Origin: Caryophanales bacterium UBA743
GTDB lineage: Bacteria > Bacillota_I > Bacilli_A > RFN20 > CAG-826
Direction of reading: 5' to 3'
NCBI GenBank assembly: GCA_002297365.1
Contig: DBKT01000013.1
Location: 127,332 to 191,331, forward strand
Length of the DNA: 64,000 nt
In this document: one piece after another, positions 43,489 through 52,290 of the stretch
How the letters are laid out: the number at the start of each line of letters is the position of its first letter
Position numbering within the stretch: position 1 is the stretch's first letter
The notes under the pieces: model-generated
The model's input: only the letters and a program-made list of their open reading frames with translations
Databases searched by the model: none
Told to the model about the DNA's origin: nothing
Position numbers and translations under genes: made by a program

Positions 43489-45215
43489 AAATTCTCTCCT
43501 TTTGCGTATACGTAACGTACTTTTTTGTTGTAAGAAACCACATTCATCAGGAAGTAAAACAAACCAATCAAAAGGACTTTGAAGCTTGATGTGGTTTGAA
43601 CGTTGCCAACCCAAATGATTGGATCTTGAGTGAAATAGTAGAAAAGAATGGTCAGAAGGAAGCTTAGAGCAAACGCAAGAATAACGGAGCGATTCTCGTT
43701 GCTAGAAAGGAAAGAAACCTCGCCAAAAGGATTTCTAGGATTCGTGAAATCGAGAGAAGCGCTATAAAGGAGATGACCTAAATAGATAAGAAGAATGCCA
43801 GCCCCCAATACAAGATTTTCGGCGATGAGATCCGTTTTTAAAGAGGCGATAATAGCAAATGAAACGATAATGGAAACGCTTCCTAAAGCACCAGGCATGA
43901 TTAATTTGCTTGCAAGCAGGAAGGAATCCTTTACCGGATAGGTTCTTGCTAGCTTAAAAGCCCCGCCTTCCTGACTATACATTCTCGCTATTGAACCATT
44001 TGCGCTTAAAACGATAAGCATCGTAATTAATAAAGTGGCAACTTGCACCAAAGAAAGGCCTCTTTTGTTTAAATCCATTGCCATGAAGATTTTGGAAACA
44101 AGAGCTAGAAGAAGCGGCAACGCCACGAATATCATCGTATAGGATGGGGCGATTTCTGAATCTTTGATATAGAGAAGAAGCTCTTTCTTTAATTGGGAAA
44201 GGAAGGGTTTGTGGATATGACTTTCGTTTTCGCGTTTGCTTTGTTTAGGAAGAAGCTCATCGTTCCCGCTTGCTAAACGTAAATAAAGCGGTGAAGCAAG
44301 AGACAACGCAACAACGTAAAAAACAGGGATGCAGCCTAAGAAAGCAAGCAAAGTCCATAGCCCATTCAAGCCAATTCCGGAAAAATAATGGAAAGTATAC
44401 CCCGTATATCCTCCCAAATAGACCATGGAAGTTTGATAAAAGAAGGGAAGATGATCGATATACCACCTCATCCCATCTTGAATCTTATTGAAGTAAGGCC
44501 CCCAGTTGGTGAAGATGTCTATTTTCTCTGGGATGATGGAAATCAAAATGGATACCAAAGTGATCACCGAAACTAAAATGAGGACGGTTAGAATGCTTCT
44601 TGCCAATGGGCGGGAAATAAGAAAACGCTTTGCAAAATAAGCGGGAATGGAAAGGATCGCCCCCAAAAGAACAAAAACAATTTCCAAAACAATAAAAAGC
44701 AGGAAAATAACGAAATACATATATATGGGGTAGCCAGAAACCAAGAAATAACCAATCAAGAATGGGATTTCGATCGTCAAAGCCTTGATATAAGAATTTA
44801 AGAAACAAACGAATAACCTAGCTAGGAACAACGTGTTTCCATTAGTCGGCAAGGTTAGGAGCACTTTGTTGTCGTTTGCAAAATAAAGGTCATTGGTGAC
44901 TCTCGATAAAGTGCCGAAAAACGAAAAGAAAAGCATGATATTAATCAATATGGAAGGAACCGCTTCGGGGACGAAAGACATCAAAGAAAAGATGTTCATC
45001 CGAACACACATATAAAAGAAGACGTAAGACAAAGCGCATGTTCCGATAAAGGAGGCTACTTTCGCAACGACATTAACAACGGACTTCTTTTTGTTTTTCT
45101 TCCAATCCATCGACAGGGAATTGGCCAATAACATGGATACAAGCACACGAAAAGATTTCCAATTGACTTGGAAGAATTCTTTGAGGGAATCTCTTTTCGC
45201 CTGGGCATTCCTCAT
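43485..45215 (-). CDS. ABC-type multi-spanning permease
   Basis: 576 residues, with about twelve hydrophobic segments spread along the chain, consistent with a large ABC-2-like permease such as those pairing with a separate ATPase. Segments such as LTLPTNGNTLFLARLFVCFL and LARTYPVKDSFLLASKLIMPGALG match the cytoplasmic loops of such exporters, which contain the pattern L-x-x-P. Its start overlaps the end of the upstream membrane-ATPase gene by four bases, so the ATPase domain there is its evident partner. Substrate unknown. Confidence 0.8.
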   Translation of the reverse strand: MRNAQAKRDSLKEFFQVNWKSFRVLVSMLLANSLSMDWKKNKKKSVVNVVAKVASFIGTCALSYVFFYMCVRMNIFSLMSFVPEAVPSILINIMLFFSFFGTLSRVTNDLYFANDNKVLLTLPTNGNTLFLARLFVCFLNSYIKALTIEIPFLIGYFLVSGYPIYMYFVIFLLFIVLEIVFVLLGAILSIPAYFAKRFLISRPLARSILTVLILVSVITLVSILISIIPEKIDIFTNWGPYFNKIQDGMRWYIDHLPFFYQTSMVYLGGYTGYTFHYFSGIGLNGLWTLLAFLGCIPVFYVVALSLASPLYLRLASGNDELLPKQSKRENESHIHKPFLSQLKKELLLYIKDSEIAPSYTMIFVALPLLLALVSKIFMAMDLNKRGLSLVQVATLLITMLIVLSANGSIARMYSQEGGAFKLARTYPVKDSFLLASKLIMPGALGSVSIIVSFAIIASLKTDLIAENLVLGAGILLIYLGHLLYSASLDFTNPRNPFGEVSFLSSNENRSVILAFALSFLLTILFYYFTQDPIIWVGNVQTTSSFKVLLIGLFYFLMNVVSYNKKVRYVYAKGENL

Positions 45216-47671
45216 ATAAGCTCCCCTTTGGCTTTCTCTTCGAGCAAAGCCCTTTCTTCTTTCTCATTGTCGCTTGTTAGGATCAAGAAATTCTTTTCGA
45301 GCTTCTCTCTTTCTTCCGGATGCTCATCCAAATCAATGACTTTAATAAGCTCCCCATGTTTGATGATAATAACCTCATCGCAAAGATTCTTGACTACATC
45401 GATGATGTGACTGGAAAAGAAAACGATATTGCCTTTTTTGGCGTGCCCTTTCATGCATTCTTTGATTTGATAGATGCTATTTGGATCCAACCCTGTCATA
45501 GGCTCATCCAAAATCCACACTTTCGGATCATGTATCAATGCGGCAATAATGGTGATTTTTTGTTTCATGCCATGGCTGTATGTCTTCATTGGCTTATCGT
45601 AACGTTCGCTTAACTCGATACGTTTGACTAAATCATCTTCTCTTTTGATCCTATCTTCCTTAGAAATGCCATAAAGGTCAGCAATATAGTTGATGTATTG
45701 TCTTCCCGTTAAGTTCTCGTAAAGAGCATAGTTATCAGGAACAAAGCCGATGAGCCTCTTCGTTTCTAGAGGGTTTTCCACAACGTCATAGCCACAGACA
45801 TTGATATATCCTTCTTCGAAACCGTGAATGCCTACGATGGATTTGATGATGGTGGATTTTCCTGCGCCATTTTTTCCTAAGAAGCCATATATTCTCCCAC
45901 CTTCAAGATTCATGGAGAAGTCTTTTACCGCATAATTATCCGCGCCATGATATTTCTTTGAGAGATGGTCGACTTTCAAAAAGACTTTGTTTTCTGACAT
46001 AGGTATGCCTCCTTTTTCTTTGTATAAAAGATATGCTTCATGTCTGCTGATGGCTTTTTGCTTGGCAAGAACTAAGACGTTTCTTTCGTCGATGACTCTG
46101 AAAAGCAATTCATAAACGAACCACATTCCCAAAGCCAAGAAGATGTAGACCACATAATAAGCCACGTCATAAATCAAGTGAATGACATAGGTGTGTCCGT
46201 TCATTTCAAAGGAGATGGTCATATTGAAAAGATTTTCCGCCCATTGCCCAAGCTTGTCTGCAACGAAATCGCTGTTGATGAAAAAGAAATCCGATTCCGT
46301 CCCGTGGGCGGTTAGATAGACGTTGACGAACATCACGAAGGCAAAATAAATCAAGAAACCGATTTGCGAATAGGCAAAATATCTCATCTTTGGCCGCTTG
46401 TAGGTTCCTAGCAAAACAATCAATACAGGCATAAAGAAAGCGTGCAAGTGGTTAATATAGAATTCCATTACGTGCGGTGAGAAAAGAGCGAGGCTACTTG
46501 AGAAATTAGGCATCAATAAAGCCAAGAATGCACCTAAAACATTAATAAAGAAAGTGAAGTAGTAAAGCCAATAGTTCTTCCATAGAAGAGTTATAGGCAT
46601 CGTATACATTGCAGTGCAGCATAAGTGCATTGGCCAATGAGCGAGATTAGACCAAATATCAAAACGATTGATGGAAATGTATCCAAAGAAAGAGCCCAAA
46701 GATATTTGAATCAAAGCACTTCGTTTTTCTTTCTCGCTTAATGGCGATAAGGTCAAATAATAGCAAACGGGCAATAAGAAGGATAAATATAAGAAACAAC
46801 GGTGGGCAAAGTCGGTGGGCTCATGAGGGTTTCCCAATCCAAAGATCGTTTGTCCAAGGATGTTAGCGGGCGTATACGCACTCATGGAAGAGATAAAGAA
46901 AGGAAAAGAAAGGGCCAGCAAGGAGAGCATCTGTTTTCTATTGCAGGAAAATTTCTCTTTTTCAAAGAAAGAAGAAAAATAATAAAAATCCAAAAATCCT
47001 AGCTCAATCCCCATTAAATAGACGCGATAGTCCAAAGAATCTCCAACAATTCCTTTAACGCACAAAGAGAAGAAAATCGTGATAAAGATAGCAAATGGAG
47101 TGCCAATGTATCTTCTTGCTCTAACTGAAGACTCCCCTAAATAGAAAGCGCACACAAGAGCAAAGACAATCAAGGCTCTCCACCAATCGTTTAGCAAAGT
47201 CGAAACGCTTCTCTCTAAATGGGAAAAGGTGACCAACGAATATAAGCCGTCAGCAATCAGCTCTCCTTGCAGATGGAGGTAATCGTAATATTTATAAACG
47301 TAATTGTTGCCGCTAACGACATAGCTTACGTCGCCTTTGAAAAAATAGAACCTTGCAAAGAAAACGATAAAGAGGACGATGGTTGTAAATGATAGGTAAA
47401 CCTTCAATCTGTTTCTCTTTTCAGCAAGTTTAGCACTCCATTTCGTGAAGAATGAAAGCTTATGGCTTTTTGCCATTCGATCTTTGGAGAAAACTATCAA
47501 TAGAAGGAAGATGGCGGCCAACAGCAATAAACTTAATCCGAAGGGCAAAAAAGCCATTGAATATTTAGAATAGTCGCCGATGAGCAGCCCTAAAAGAAGC
47601 GCAAGAAAGAAGACGCATAAGATGCTTAGCGTTAAGAAAATCTCTTTCTTTTTGATCTTTAGGCATGCCAT
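45212..47671 (-). CDS. Polytopic membrane protein fused to an ABC ATPase
   Basis: 819 residues in two parts. Residues 1-~555 contain a dozen or more membrane helices; the second half (HLCCTAMYTMPITLLWKNYW, FYINHLHAFFMPVLIVLLG) resembles YwaF/TMEM164-type membrane proteins. Residues 558-819 are a complete ABC ATPase beginning MSENKVFLKVDHLSKKYHG, with FLGKNGAGKSTIIKSIVG (Walker A), TYSHGMKQKITIIAALIH (signature, S-H-G-M variant) and VWILDEPMTGLDPNS (Walker B). A strong internal ribosome-binding site and ATG sit exactly at the junction (see separate entry). It follows the large lipoprotein gene by 15 bp and overlaps the permease gene by four bases. No good Shine-Dalgarno before the first ATG. 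Confidence 0.8.
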   Translation of the reverse strand: MACLKIKKKEIFLTLSILCVFFLALLLGLLIGDYSKYSMAFLPFGLSLLLLAAIFLLLIVFSKDRMAKSHKLSFFTKWSAKLAEKRNRLKVYLSFTTIVLFIVFFARFYFFKGDVSYVVSGNNYVYKYYDYLHLQGELIADGLYSLVTFSHLERSVSTLLNDWWRALIVFALVCAFYLGESSVRARRYIGTPFAIFITIFFSLCVKGIVGDSLDYRVYLMGIELGFLDFYYFSSFFEKEKFSCNRKQMLSLLALSFPFFISSMSAYTPANILGQTIFGLGNPHEPTDFAHRCFLYLSFLLPVCYYLTLSPLSEKEKRSALIQISLGSFFGYISINRFDIWSNLAHWPMHLCCTAMYTMPITLLWKNYWLYYFTFFINVLGAFLALLMPNFSSSLALFSPHVMEFYINHLHAFFMPVLIVLLGTYKRPKMRYFAYSQIGFLIYFAFVMFVNVYLTAHGTESDFFFINSDFVADKLGQWAENLFNMTISFEMNGHTYVIHLIYDVAYYVVYIFLALGMWFVYELLFRVIDERNVLVLAKQKAISRHEAYLLYKEKGGIPMSENKVFLKVDHLSKKYHGADNYAVKDFSMNLEGGRIYGFLGKNGAGKSTIIKSIVGIHGFEEGYINVCGYDVVENPLETKRLIGFVPDNYALYENLTGRQYINYIADLYGISKEDRIKREDDLVKRIELSERYDKPMKTYSHGMKQKITIIAALIHDPKVWILDEPMTGLDPNSIYQIKECMKGHAKKGNIVFFSSHIIDVVKNLCDEVIIIKHGELIKVIDLDEHPEEREKLEKNFLILTSDNEKEERALLEEKAKGELI
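45998..46014 (-). promoter_or_regulatory. Internal Shine-Dalgarno and ATG for a free ABC ATPase
   Basis: On the minus strand AAGGAGG (46008-46014) lies seven bases before ATG (46000-45998), in frame, precisely where the ABC domain starts. It is better placed than the signal at the gene's own start. Translation from it would give a 262-residue ATPase, a normal stand-alone size. Confidence 0.7.
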
Positions 47672-47686
47672 AAATGAAACGTTTGG

Positions 47687-50089
47687 TTATAAGGTGTGAT
47701 AATTGCCTAAAACGAGGCCGTAGTTACACACGCCAAGATATTTCTCCGGTTCCGAAGGGCCGCCGGCTCCTGCGGCATCGTTAATGGCGGCAGCTAAAAC
47801 ACCGGATTTCTTAAATGCATCGGAAGGATTTTGGGAAATCCCCATGGCCTGAAGTTGTTCGTTTTCGTATCCTAAAGCCGTTAACATGGAATATTTTGTG
47901 TTTACTAGTGTAGCGGAAGCAAGATCGACAGACGTTGGAATGATATAGGAAGCCTTTCCGTCTTCTTCTAAAGCCCTGAAAGCAAGCCCTTGGCCATTAG
48001 ATTTTTCGCTAAAGGCTTCGTTGCAGAAAAGGTTGTTCCCAAAATCTGTGGTTGTGACGGCATCAACATACGCTAATGCGGTCTGTTGATCGCTTGGATT
48101 CGTTTTGTATTGAACAGCTTTCTCCCACACTTCTGAAGCGCCATTTAAAGTGGAATAAATGAGTTTTCCACCTTTGGTTATATTAACATTAACTCCGCCG
48201 TTATTTACCGGGAGTTGTAATGCTTCTCCTTCCCCGTTTGGAAGGGAGAACATCCAGAAGTCAAATTTTGAAACGGATGTCCCCGTAGACTTATCTTCTT
48301 TAAGGAAAGAAGTGCCCAATTGTTTGTTAAAAACGGTATCAAGAGCTTTTAATTGAGAGGCTTTTTCTTTGGCGCCACTATAGGCTTCAAACCAGCCTCC
48401 AGCGCCTTCGGTATAATTCGAGAAGAAAGAATCCTCGTCGATTTCTACGTTGATACCTGGGACTCCCTTTATTTTGTTTTGATAATCTGTTGCATTAGTA
48501 TAAGCAGGAAGTTTGCTGGTCATCGGATTTAAAAAGAAAAGCGGCCCGCCAGACTTAATCATTTCGGAATGTTTGACCTTTAGATCGGCGTTGTTCCATA
48601 GGTAAACCCCAGCATTGAAGCAGTTGTAGAAACGGCAATTTTCAACTTCACCCACAGCATTTTCTTTTGCCTCATTAGTGGTGATCCAATCGCCTCCGCT
48701 AATCATAAATGACATATAGACGCTGGAACAGTTCACGTTCTTTAACTTGGAGGATGTTTCTGATTTCACAAACATAGGCCCGCCTTTTTTGATCGTGGAT
48801 TCTGCACTGACCCCCATATTGCCGCTAACGATAAGATCGTTTACGTCGAAATGGCAGTTAGCAGGATTGACCGATCTATCGAAATTGATGTAGAAAATTG
48901 TCGCATGTGAAGAAATAGGTTTATTCTCTTCCTGCAACTCACCTTCCCGGCTGTCGGTGAGAATGTATGGGAAAGCGTCATCTCCCTGGTCGTTAAGCAT
49001 TAAACGATGGGAATTTCCGTAAACGTTCACCCTTCCTTCCTCCAAGAAGGTGTAATTGAATAAGCCGATCCAATCGATTAAGGAATCGTTTACCCCAGCG
49101 TTCCTGGGCTTTTTGTTTCCCTCTTTCTCTCCCCACATATAGAATGCGGGAACATCGGAAAGGCCAATCGTGATATCGTTTTGGAAAACCAAACCCTTCG
49201 CATCTGGAAGGCCGTTTTCTGTTTTGTAAGCCTTTAATTTTTCGGTGAAGCTGCCGTCGCTTCCATAGCCTCCACACCCGACTCCGTTATCGATGGCGAA
49301 GATGTCTTTTGGGGTGGAAACGTTATAAGCATCCACGACCTGCATCTCATATTTGATGAGCGCATCTTGATTGGAAGACGAAAAGGTTAATGTGAAATCT
49401 CCGGTGATGTTGTTTTTGAATTTCACGATACCTTTGGATTTTAGTTCGTTGATGTTTTCAAGATAGTCTTCTAGTTTAAGGCTGTTCGTGCCTTGCAGGA
49501 GCTGAACTTGCACGCCATCAGGGATGGTGTCAAGGTCGATGTTATCCAAAGGGTTGTCTGGATTAATCGCTTTGATGATAGGCAGCAAATCAACGGCGTT
49601 GTTATTGCCAACGTAATACTTGCCATCTTCCATCAAACCGGTTTCTAATTTATCAGCAGTCGAAAGCTTGTTGTTGCCTATTGTGCTGGTAGTGTAGGTG
49701 TAGTTTTGATTCGGCATCCACGAGATGACTTCATATTGGATGTTCGTGACATTGTAATTCATGGATGTGTTAAAGGTTTTATCGCCTTCTTTGTAAGTAA
49801 CGGTAAAAACTTTTCCATCGGTTATTTCGCTTGTATCGATGCTCGTGTAGGTGATTTTGTCTTTATTGTCTTTTGCGGCGAGCGTGGAGATGATCTCATC
49901 TGCTGCATTTAACGTATGTATTTTAAGCGTGGAATAATCTACTTCACTATTCAAGGTGTAGCTAGCCTTGATGCTATTATCAACGATGCGGATGTTGGCG
50001 ACCGTTGTGTCTTTATTGTTTTGACAAGAGGCAAGAGACGCTAAAGCTAAACTGGAAAGACCTAGTAGAATTTTGGTTTTGCTTTTCAT
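47687..50089 (-). CDS. Large surface lipoprotein
   Basis: 800 residues with a lipoprotein signal peptide ending LASLASC (Cys22), so anchored outside the membrane. The N-terminal region (to ~150) looks like beta-sandwich repeats (ADEIISTLAAKDNKD, VFTVTYKEGDKTF). The middle (about 380-560) has short strands and turns such as NCRFYNCFNAGVYLWNNADLKVKHSEM that suggest a right-handed beta-helix. I do not recognise a catalytic motif. AAAGGAG precedes the ATG. It heads the cluster lipoprotein - membrane/ATPase fusion - permease - anchored protein, and so is likely a structural part or substrate of that exporter. Divergent from rpmE. Confidence 0.75.
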   Translation of the reverse strand: MKSKTKILLGLSSLALASLASCQNNKDTTVANIRIVDNSIKASYTLNSEVDYSTLKIHTLNAADEIISTLAAKDNKDKITYTSIDTSEITDGKVFTVTYKEGDKTFNTSMNYNVTNIQYEVISWMPNQNYTYTTSTIGNNKLSTADKLETGLMEDGKYYVGNNNAVDLLPIIKAINPDNPLDNIDLDTIPDGVQVQLLQGTNSLKLEDYLENINELKSKGIVKFKNNITGDFTLTFSSSNQDALIKYEMQVVDAYNVSTPKDIFAIDNGVGCGGYGSDGSFTEKLKAYKTENGLPDAKGLVFQNDITIGLSDVPAFYMWGEKEGNKKPRNAGVNDSLIDWIGLFNYTFLEEGRVNVYGNSHRLMLNDQGDDAFPYILTDSREGELQEENKPISSHATIFYINFDRSVNPANCHFDVNDLIVSGNMGVSAESTIKKGGPMFVKSETSSKLKNVNCSSVYMSFMISGGDWITTNEAKENAVGEVENCRFYNCFNAGVYLWNNADLKVKHSEMIKSGGPLFFLNPMTSKLPAYTNATDYQNKIKGVPGINVEIDEDSFFSNYTEGAGGWFEAYSGAKEKASQLKALDTVFNKQLGTSFLKEDKSTGTSVSKFDFWMFSLPNGEGEALQLPVNNGGVNVNITKGGKLIYSTLNGASEVWEKAVQYKTNPSDQQTALAYVDAVTTTDFGNNLFCNEAFSEKSNGQGLAFRALEEDGKASYIIPTSVDLASATLVNTKYSMLTALGYENEQLQAMGISQNPSDAFKKSGVLAAAINDAAGAGGPSEPEKYLGVCNYGLVLGNYHTL

Positions 50090-50298
50090 TTTGTTTTACT
50101 CCTTTATATTAGAGATGAATACTTCTTACTTACGAAAAAGTAGTTGTGCAAATTATACCACATAGAATTTTTATTCAAACTAGTTAAAATTCCGATAAAT
50201 ACGGGATTTCTATTTAAAAAATAGAAAAAAATTAAAATCTATGGTTTGTCTTTTGTCATGAATGGGCAGCCACTTTTTTCAAGGAAGTGCACTTTATC

Positions 50299-50327
50299 TT
50301 GCGATTCCGCTTTTATTTGAGTAAGAT
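50299..50327 (+). promoter_or_regulatory. rpmE promoter
   Basis: -35 TTGCGA (50299-50304) and -10 TAAGAT (50322-50327) are spaced 17 bp. The resulting ~50-base leader includes TAGCTA-(10 nt)-TAGCTA, which can pair. The rest of the 296-bp gap to the lipoprotein gene shows no gene. Confidence 0.55.
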
Positions 50328-50385
50328 AATGCGCGTATCTCTCTTAGCTATCATTTTGAGTAGCTAGGCGAAAGGAGTATTGATT

Positions 50386-50601
50386 ATGAAACAAGGAATC
50401 CATCCAACTTACCATCATTGCAAGGTTACTTGCATCAGCTGCGGCGCTACTTTTGAAAGTGGCTCCACGATGGGAGACGAAATCAAGGTTGAAACCTGCT
50501 CTAACTGCCATCCTTTCTACACTGGTAAGCAAAGAAGCGTTTCTTCTGATGGCCGTATCGACAAATTCAACAAAAAACTTGAAAAAGCCAGCAAGAAATA
50601 A
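50386..50601 (+). CDS. rpmE: 50S ribosomal protein L31 (zinc-binding type)
   Basis: 71 residues: MKQGIHPTYHHCKVTCISCG and the closing CHPFYTGKQRSVSSDGRIDKFNKK match L31. Two C-x-x-C pairs (CISC and CSNC) are present, so this is the zinc-containing form rather than the zinc-free paralogue induced in zinc shortage. AAAGGAG lies eight bases before the ATG; an in-frame TTG six bases earlier is less likely. A terminator follows. Confidence 0.96.
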   Translation: MKQGIHPTYHHCKVTCISCGATFESGSTMGDEIKVETCSNCHPFYTGKQRSVSSDGRIDKFNKKLEKASKK

Positions 50602-50624
50602 GCACGACAGTCTATTTGAGATGG

Positions 50625-50649
50625 AGCTCTCCAATGTGAGAGCTTTTTC
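50625..50649 (+). terminator. Intrinsic terminator after rpmE
   Basis: AGCTCTC-(6 nt)-GAGAGCT is followed by TTTTTC, 24 bp past the rpmE stop. Confidence 0.85.
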
Positions 50650-50768
50650 TTTACCAAAGCAAAAAGAGTTGAGACGTGTATGCGTTTTGGATGTTTGCAA
50701 ACACCATTTCATCCAAAGAGAATTGCAGGGTAATATCTATTTATAATAGATAAAACCCTTGATTTCCT

Positions 50769-50797
50769 TTTACTTTCACCTTTAAAAGACGTATGAT
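50769..50797 (+). promoter_or_regulatory. Candidate rpoD promoter
   Basis: TTTACT (50769-50774) and TATGAT (50792-50797) are spaced 17 bp, giving a start about ten bases before the ATG. Confidence 0.4.
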
Positions 50798-50814
50798 AAA
50801 AGAAGGGTAAAACG

Positions 50815-52215
50815 ATGAAAACAGCTAAAGAAACAAAAGAAATTAAAACAACAAAGACGGCCAAAAAGAAAACAGCCGCTAAAGCCAAAAAAGAAGACGA
50901 CGAACTTTTTGATCCATCAGAGGAAAAAGATCCTGAAGAAGTCGCTGGCATGGAAGCCATCAAGAAAGAATTCTTGAAACGCGCCAAAGAGAATGGCTCC
51001 ATCAACCAACAGGAAATCTATGATTATATCGATAAGAATCGCCTTGAATTAGAGGACAACGACGTTCAAGAATTAATGGACTATTTCGCCAAAGAAAATA
51101 TCAAAATCATCAATGGTGATGAAACCCCTGAAGCAAGCGAACCCACCGATGAAGAGCTTATGAGTGAGTCATCCGATGACGATATGGATGAAGATGTTGA
51201 GGATGCTGACATCGACGATGATTTCCTTAATGTTCAATCTGGCGACGTAAAGGTTAATGACTCCGTTAAGATGTACTTAAAAGACATCGGACAATATCAA
51301 TTGTTAACGGTGGAGGAAGAGCAAAAATTCGCAAAGGCCGTCGTTGATGGCGAAGAGGCGAAAAAGAAACTTCCAGAAGTCCAAGCCAAAGGCGATCAGA
51401 AAGAAATCGATCATTTGAACGAATTAATTGAAGCGGGAAAAGAAGGAAGAGATGCCCTTGTAAATCGCAACCTCCGTCTTGTTATCGCTATCGCTAAGAA
51501 ATATCTTGGACGCGGCATGCCTTTCCTTGATTTGATTCAAGAAGGCAACCAAGGCTTATTGAAGGCCGTTGAGAAATTCGACTACACCAAAGGCTTTAAA
51601 TTCTCCACCTATGCAACGTGGTGGATTCGTCAAGCCATCACAAGAGCTATCGCTGATCAAGCCAGAACCATCCGTATCCCCGTTCATATGGTGGAAACCA
51701 TTAACAAGATGACTCGTGTCCAAAGAGCCCTTGTCCAGGAATTGGGAAGAGATCCGACTCCAGAAGAAATCTCCGAGAAAATGAATGGCGAATTGACTCC
51801 GGCTCAAATTCGCGACGTTCAACGCATTGCTTTGGAACCGGTATCTTTGGATACACCAATCGGTGAAGAAGATGACTCCAAACTCGGTGATTTCGTTCGT
51901 GATGATTCTGAACTTTCTCCAGGCGAATACGCTTCGAAGTCTCTTTTGAAAGAAAGGCTCTATCAAGCTATGAGCGAATGTCTTACCGCTCGTGAAGAAA
52001 AAGTCTTGCGTTTACGCTATGGTCTTGACGATGGGCGTCTTAGAACCCTTGAAGAGGTTGGCAAGGAATTCGACGTTACCCGCGAACGCATTCGTCAAAT
52101 CGAAGCGAAAGCAATCCGCAAACTTCGCCATCCAACCAGAAGCAAGATGCTAGGGGATTATCGCGATACCGCAATCACCACAGGGCCTAGCAACACTCAC
52201 CATCACGAGGATTAA
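50815..52215 (+). CDS. rpoD: Primary RNA polymerase sigma factor
   Basis: 466 residues. A lysine-rich N-terminus is followed by a region-1.1-like helical domain (FLKRAKENGSINQQEIYDYID). After an acidic linker (~100-140) come region 1.2 (DSVKMYLKDIGQYQLLTVEEE), region 2 (NLRLVIAIAKKYLGRGMPFLDLIQEGNQGLLKAVEKFDYTKG.. then STYATWWIRQAITRAI, the -10-recognition helix), region 3 (IRIPVHMVETINK) and region 4 (EVGKEFDVTRERIRQIEAKA). Full conservation of the sigma-70 housekeeping motifs makes this SigA. GAAGGG precedes the ATG; a terminator follows. Confidence 0.97.
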   Translation: MKTAKETKEIKTTKTAKKKTAAKAKKEDDELFDPSEEKDPEEVAGMEAIKKEFLKRAKENGSINQQEIYDYIDKNRLELEDNDVQELMDYFAKENIKIINGDETPEASEPTDEELMSESSDDDMDEDVEDADIDDDFLNVQSGDVKVNDSVKMYLKDIGQYQLLTVEEEQKFAKAVVDGEEAKKKLPEVQAKGDQKEIDHLNELIEAGKEGRDALVNRNLRLVIAIAKKYLGRGMPFLDLIQEGNQGLLKAVEKFDYTKGFKFSTYATWWIRQAITRAIADQARTIRIPVHMVETINKMTRVQRALVQELGRDPTPEEISEKMNGELTPAQIRDVQRIALEPVSLDTPIGEEDDSKLGDFVRDDSELSPGEYASKSLLKERLYQAMSECLTAREEKVLRLRYGLDDGRLRTLEEVGKEFDVTRERIRQIEAKAIRKLRHPTRSKMLGDYRDTAITTGPSNTHHHED

Positions 52216-52221
52216 TTCTTT

Positions 52222-52253
52222 AAAACGATAGGGCTCATCTCTATCGTTTTTTA
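52222..52253 (+). terminator. Intrinsic terminator after rpoD
   Basis: AAAACGATAG and CTATCGTTTT form a hairpin with a nine-base loop, continuing into a T run. Confidence 0.85.
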
Positions 52254-52290
52254 TCGATGTGATTTTATTTGCAAGGAGGTTTCATTTGCC

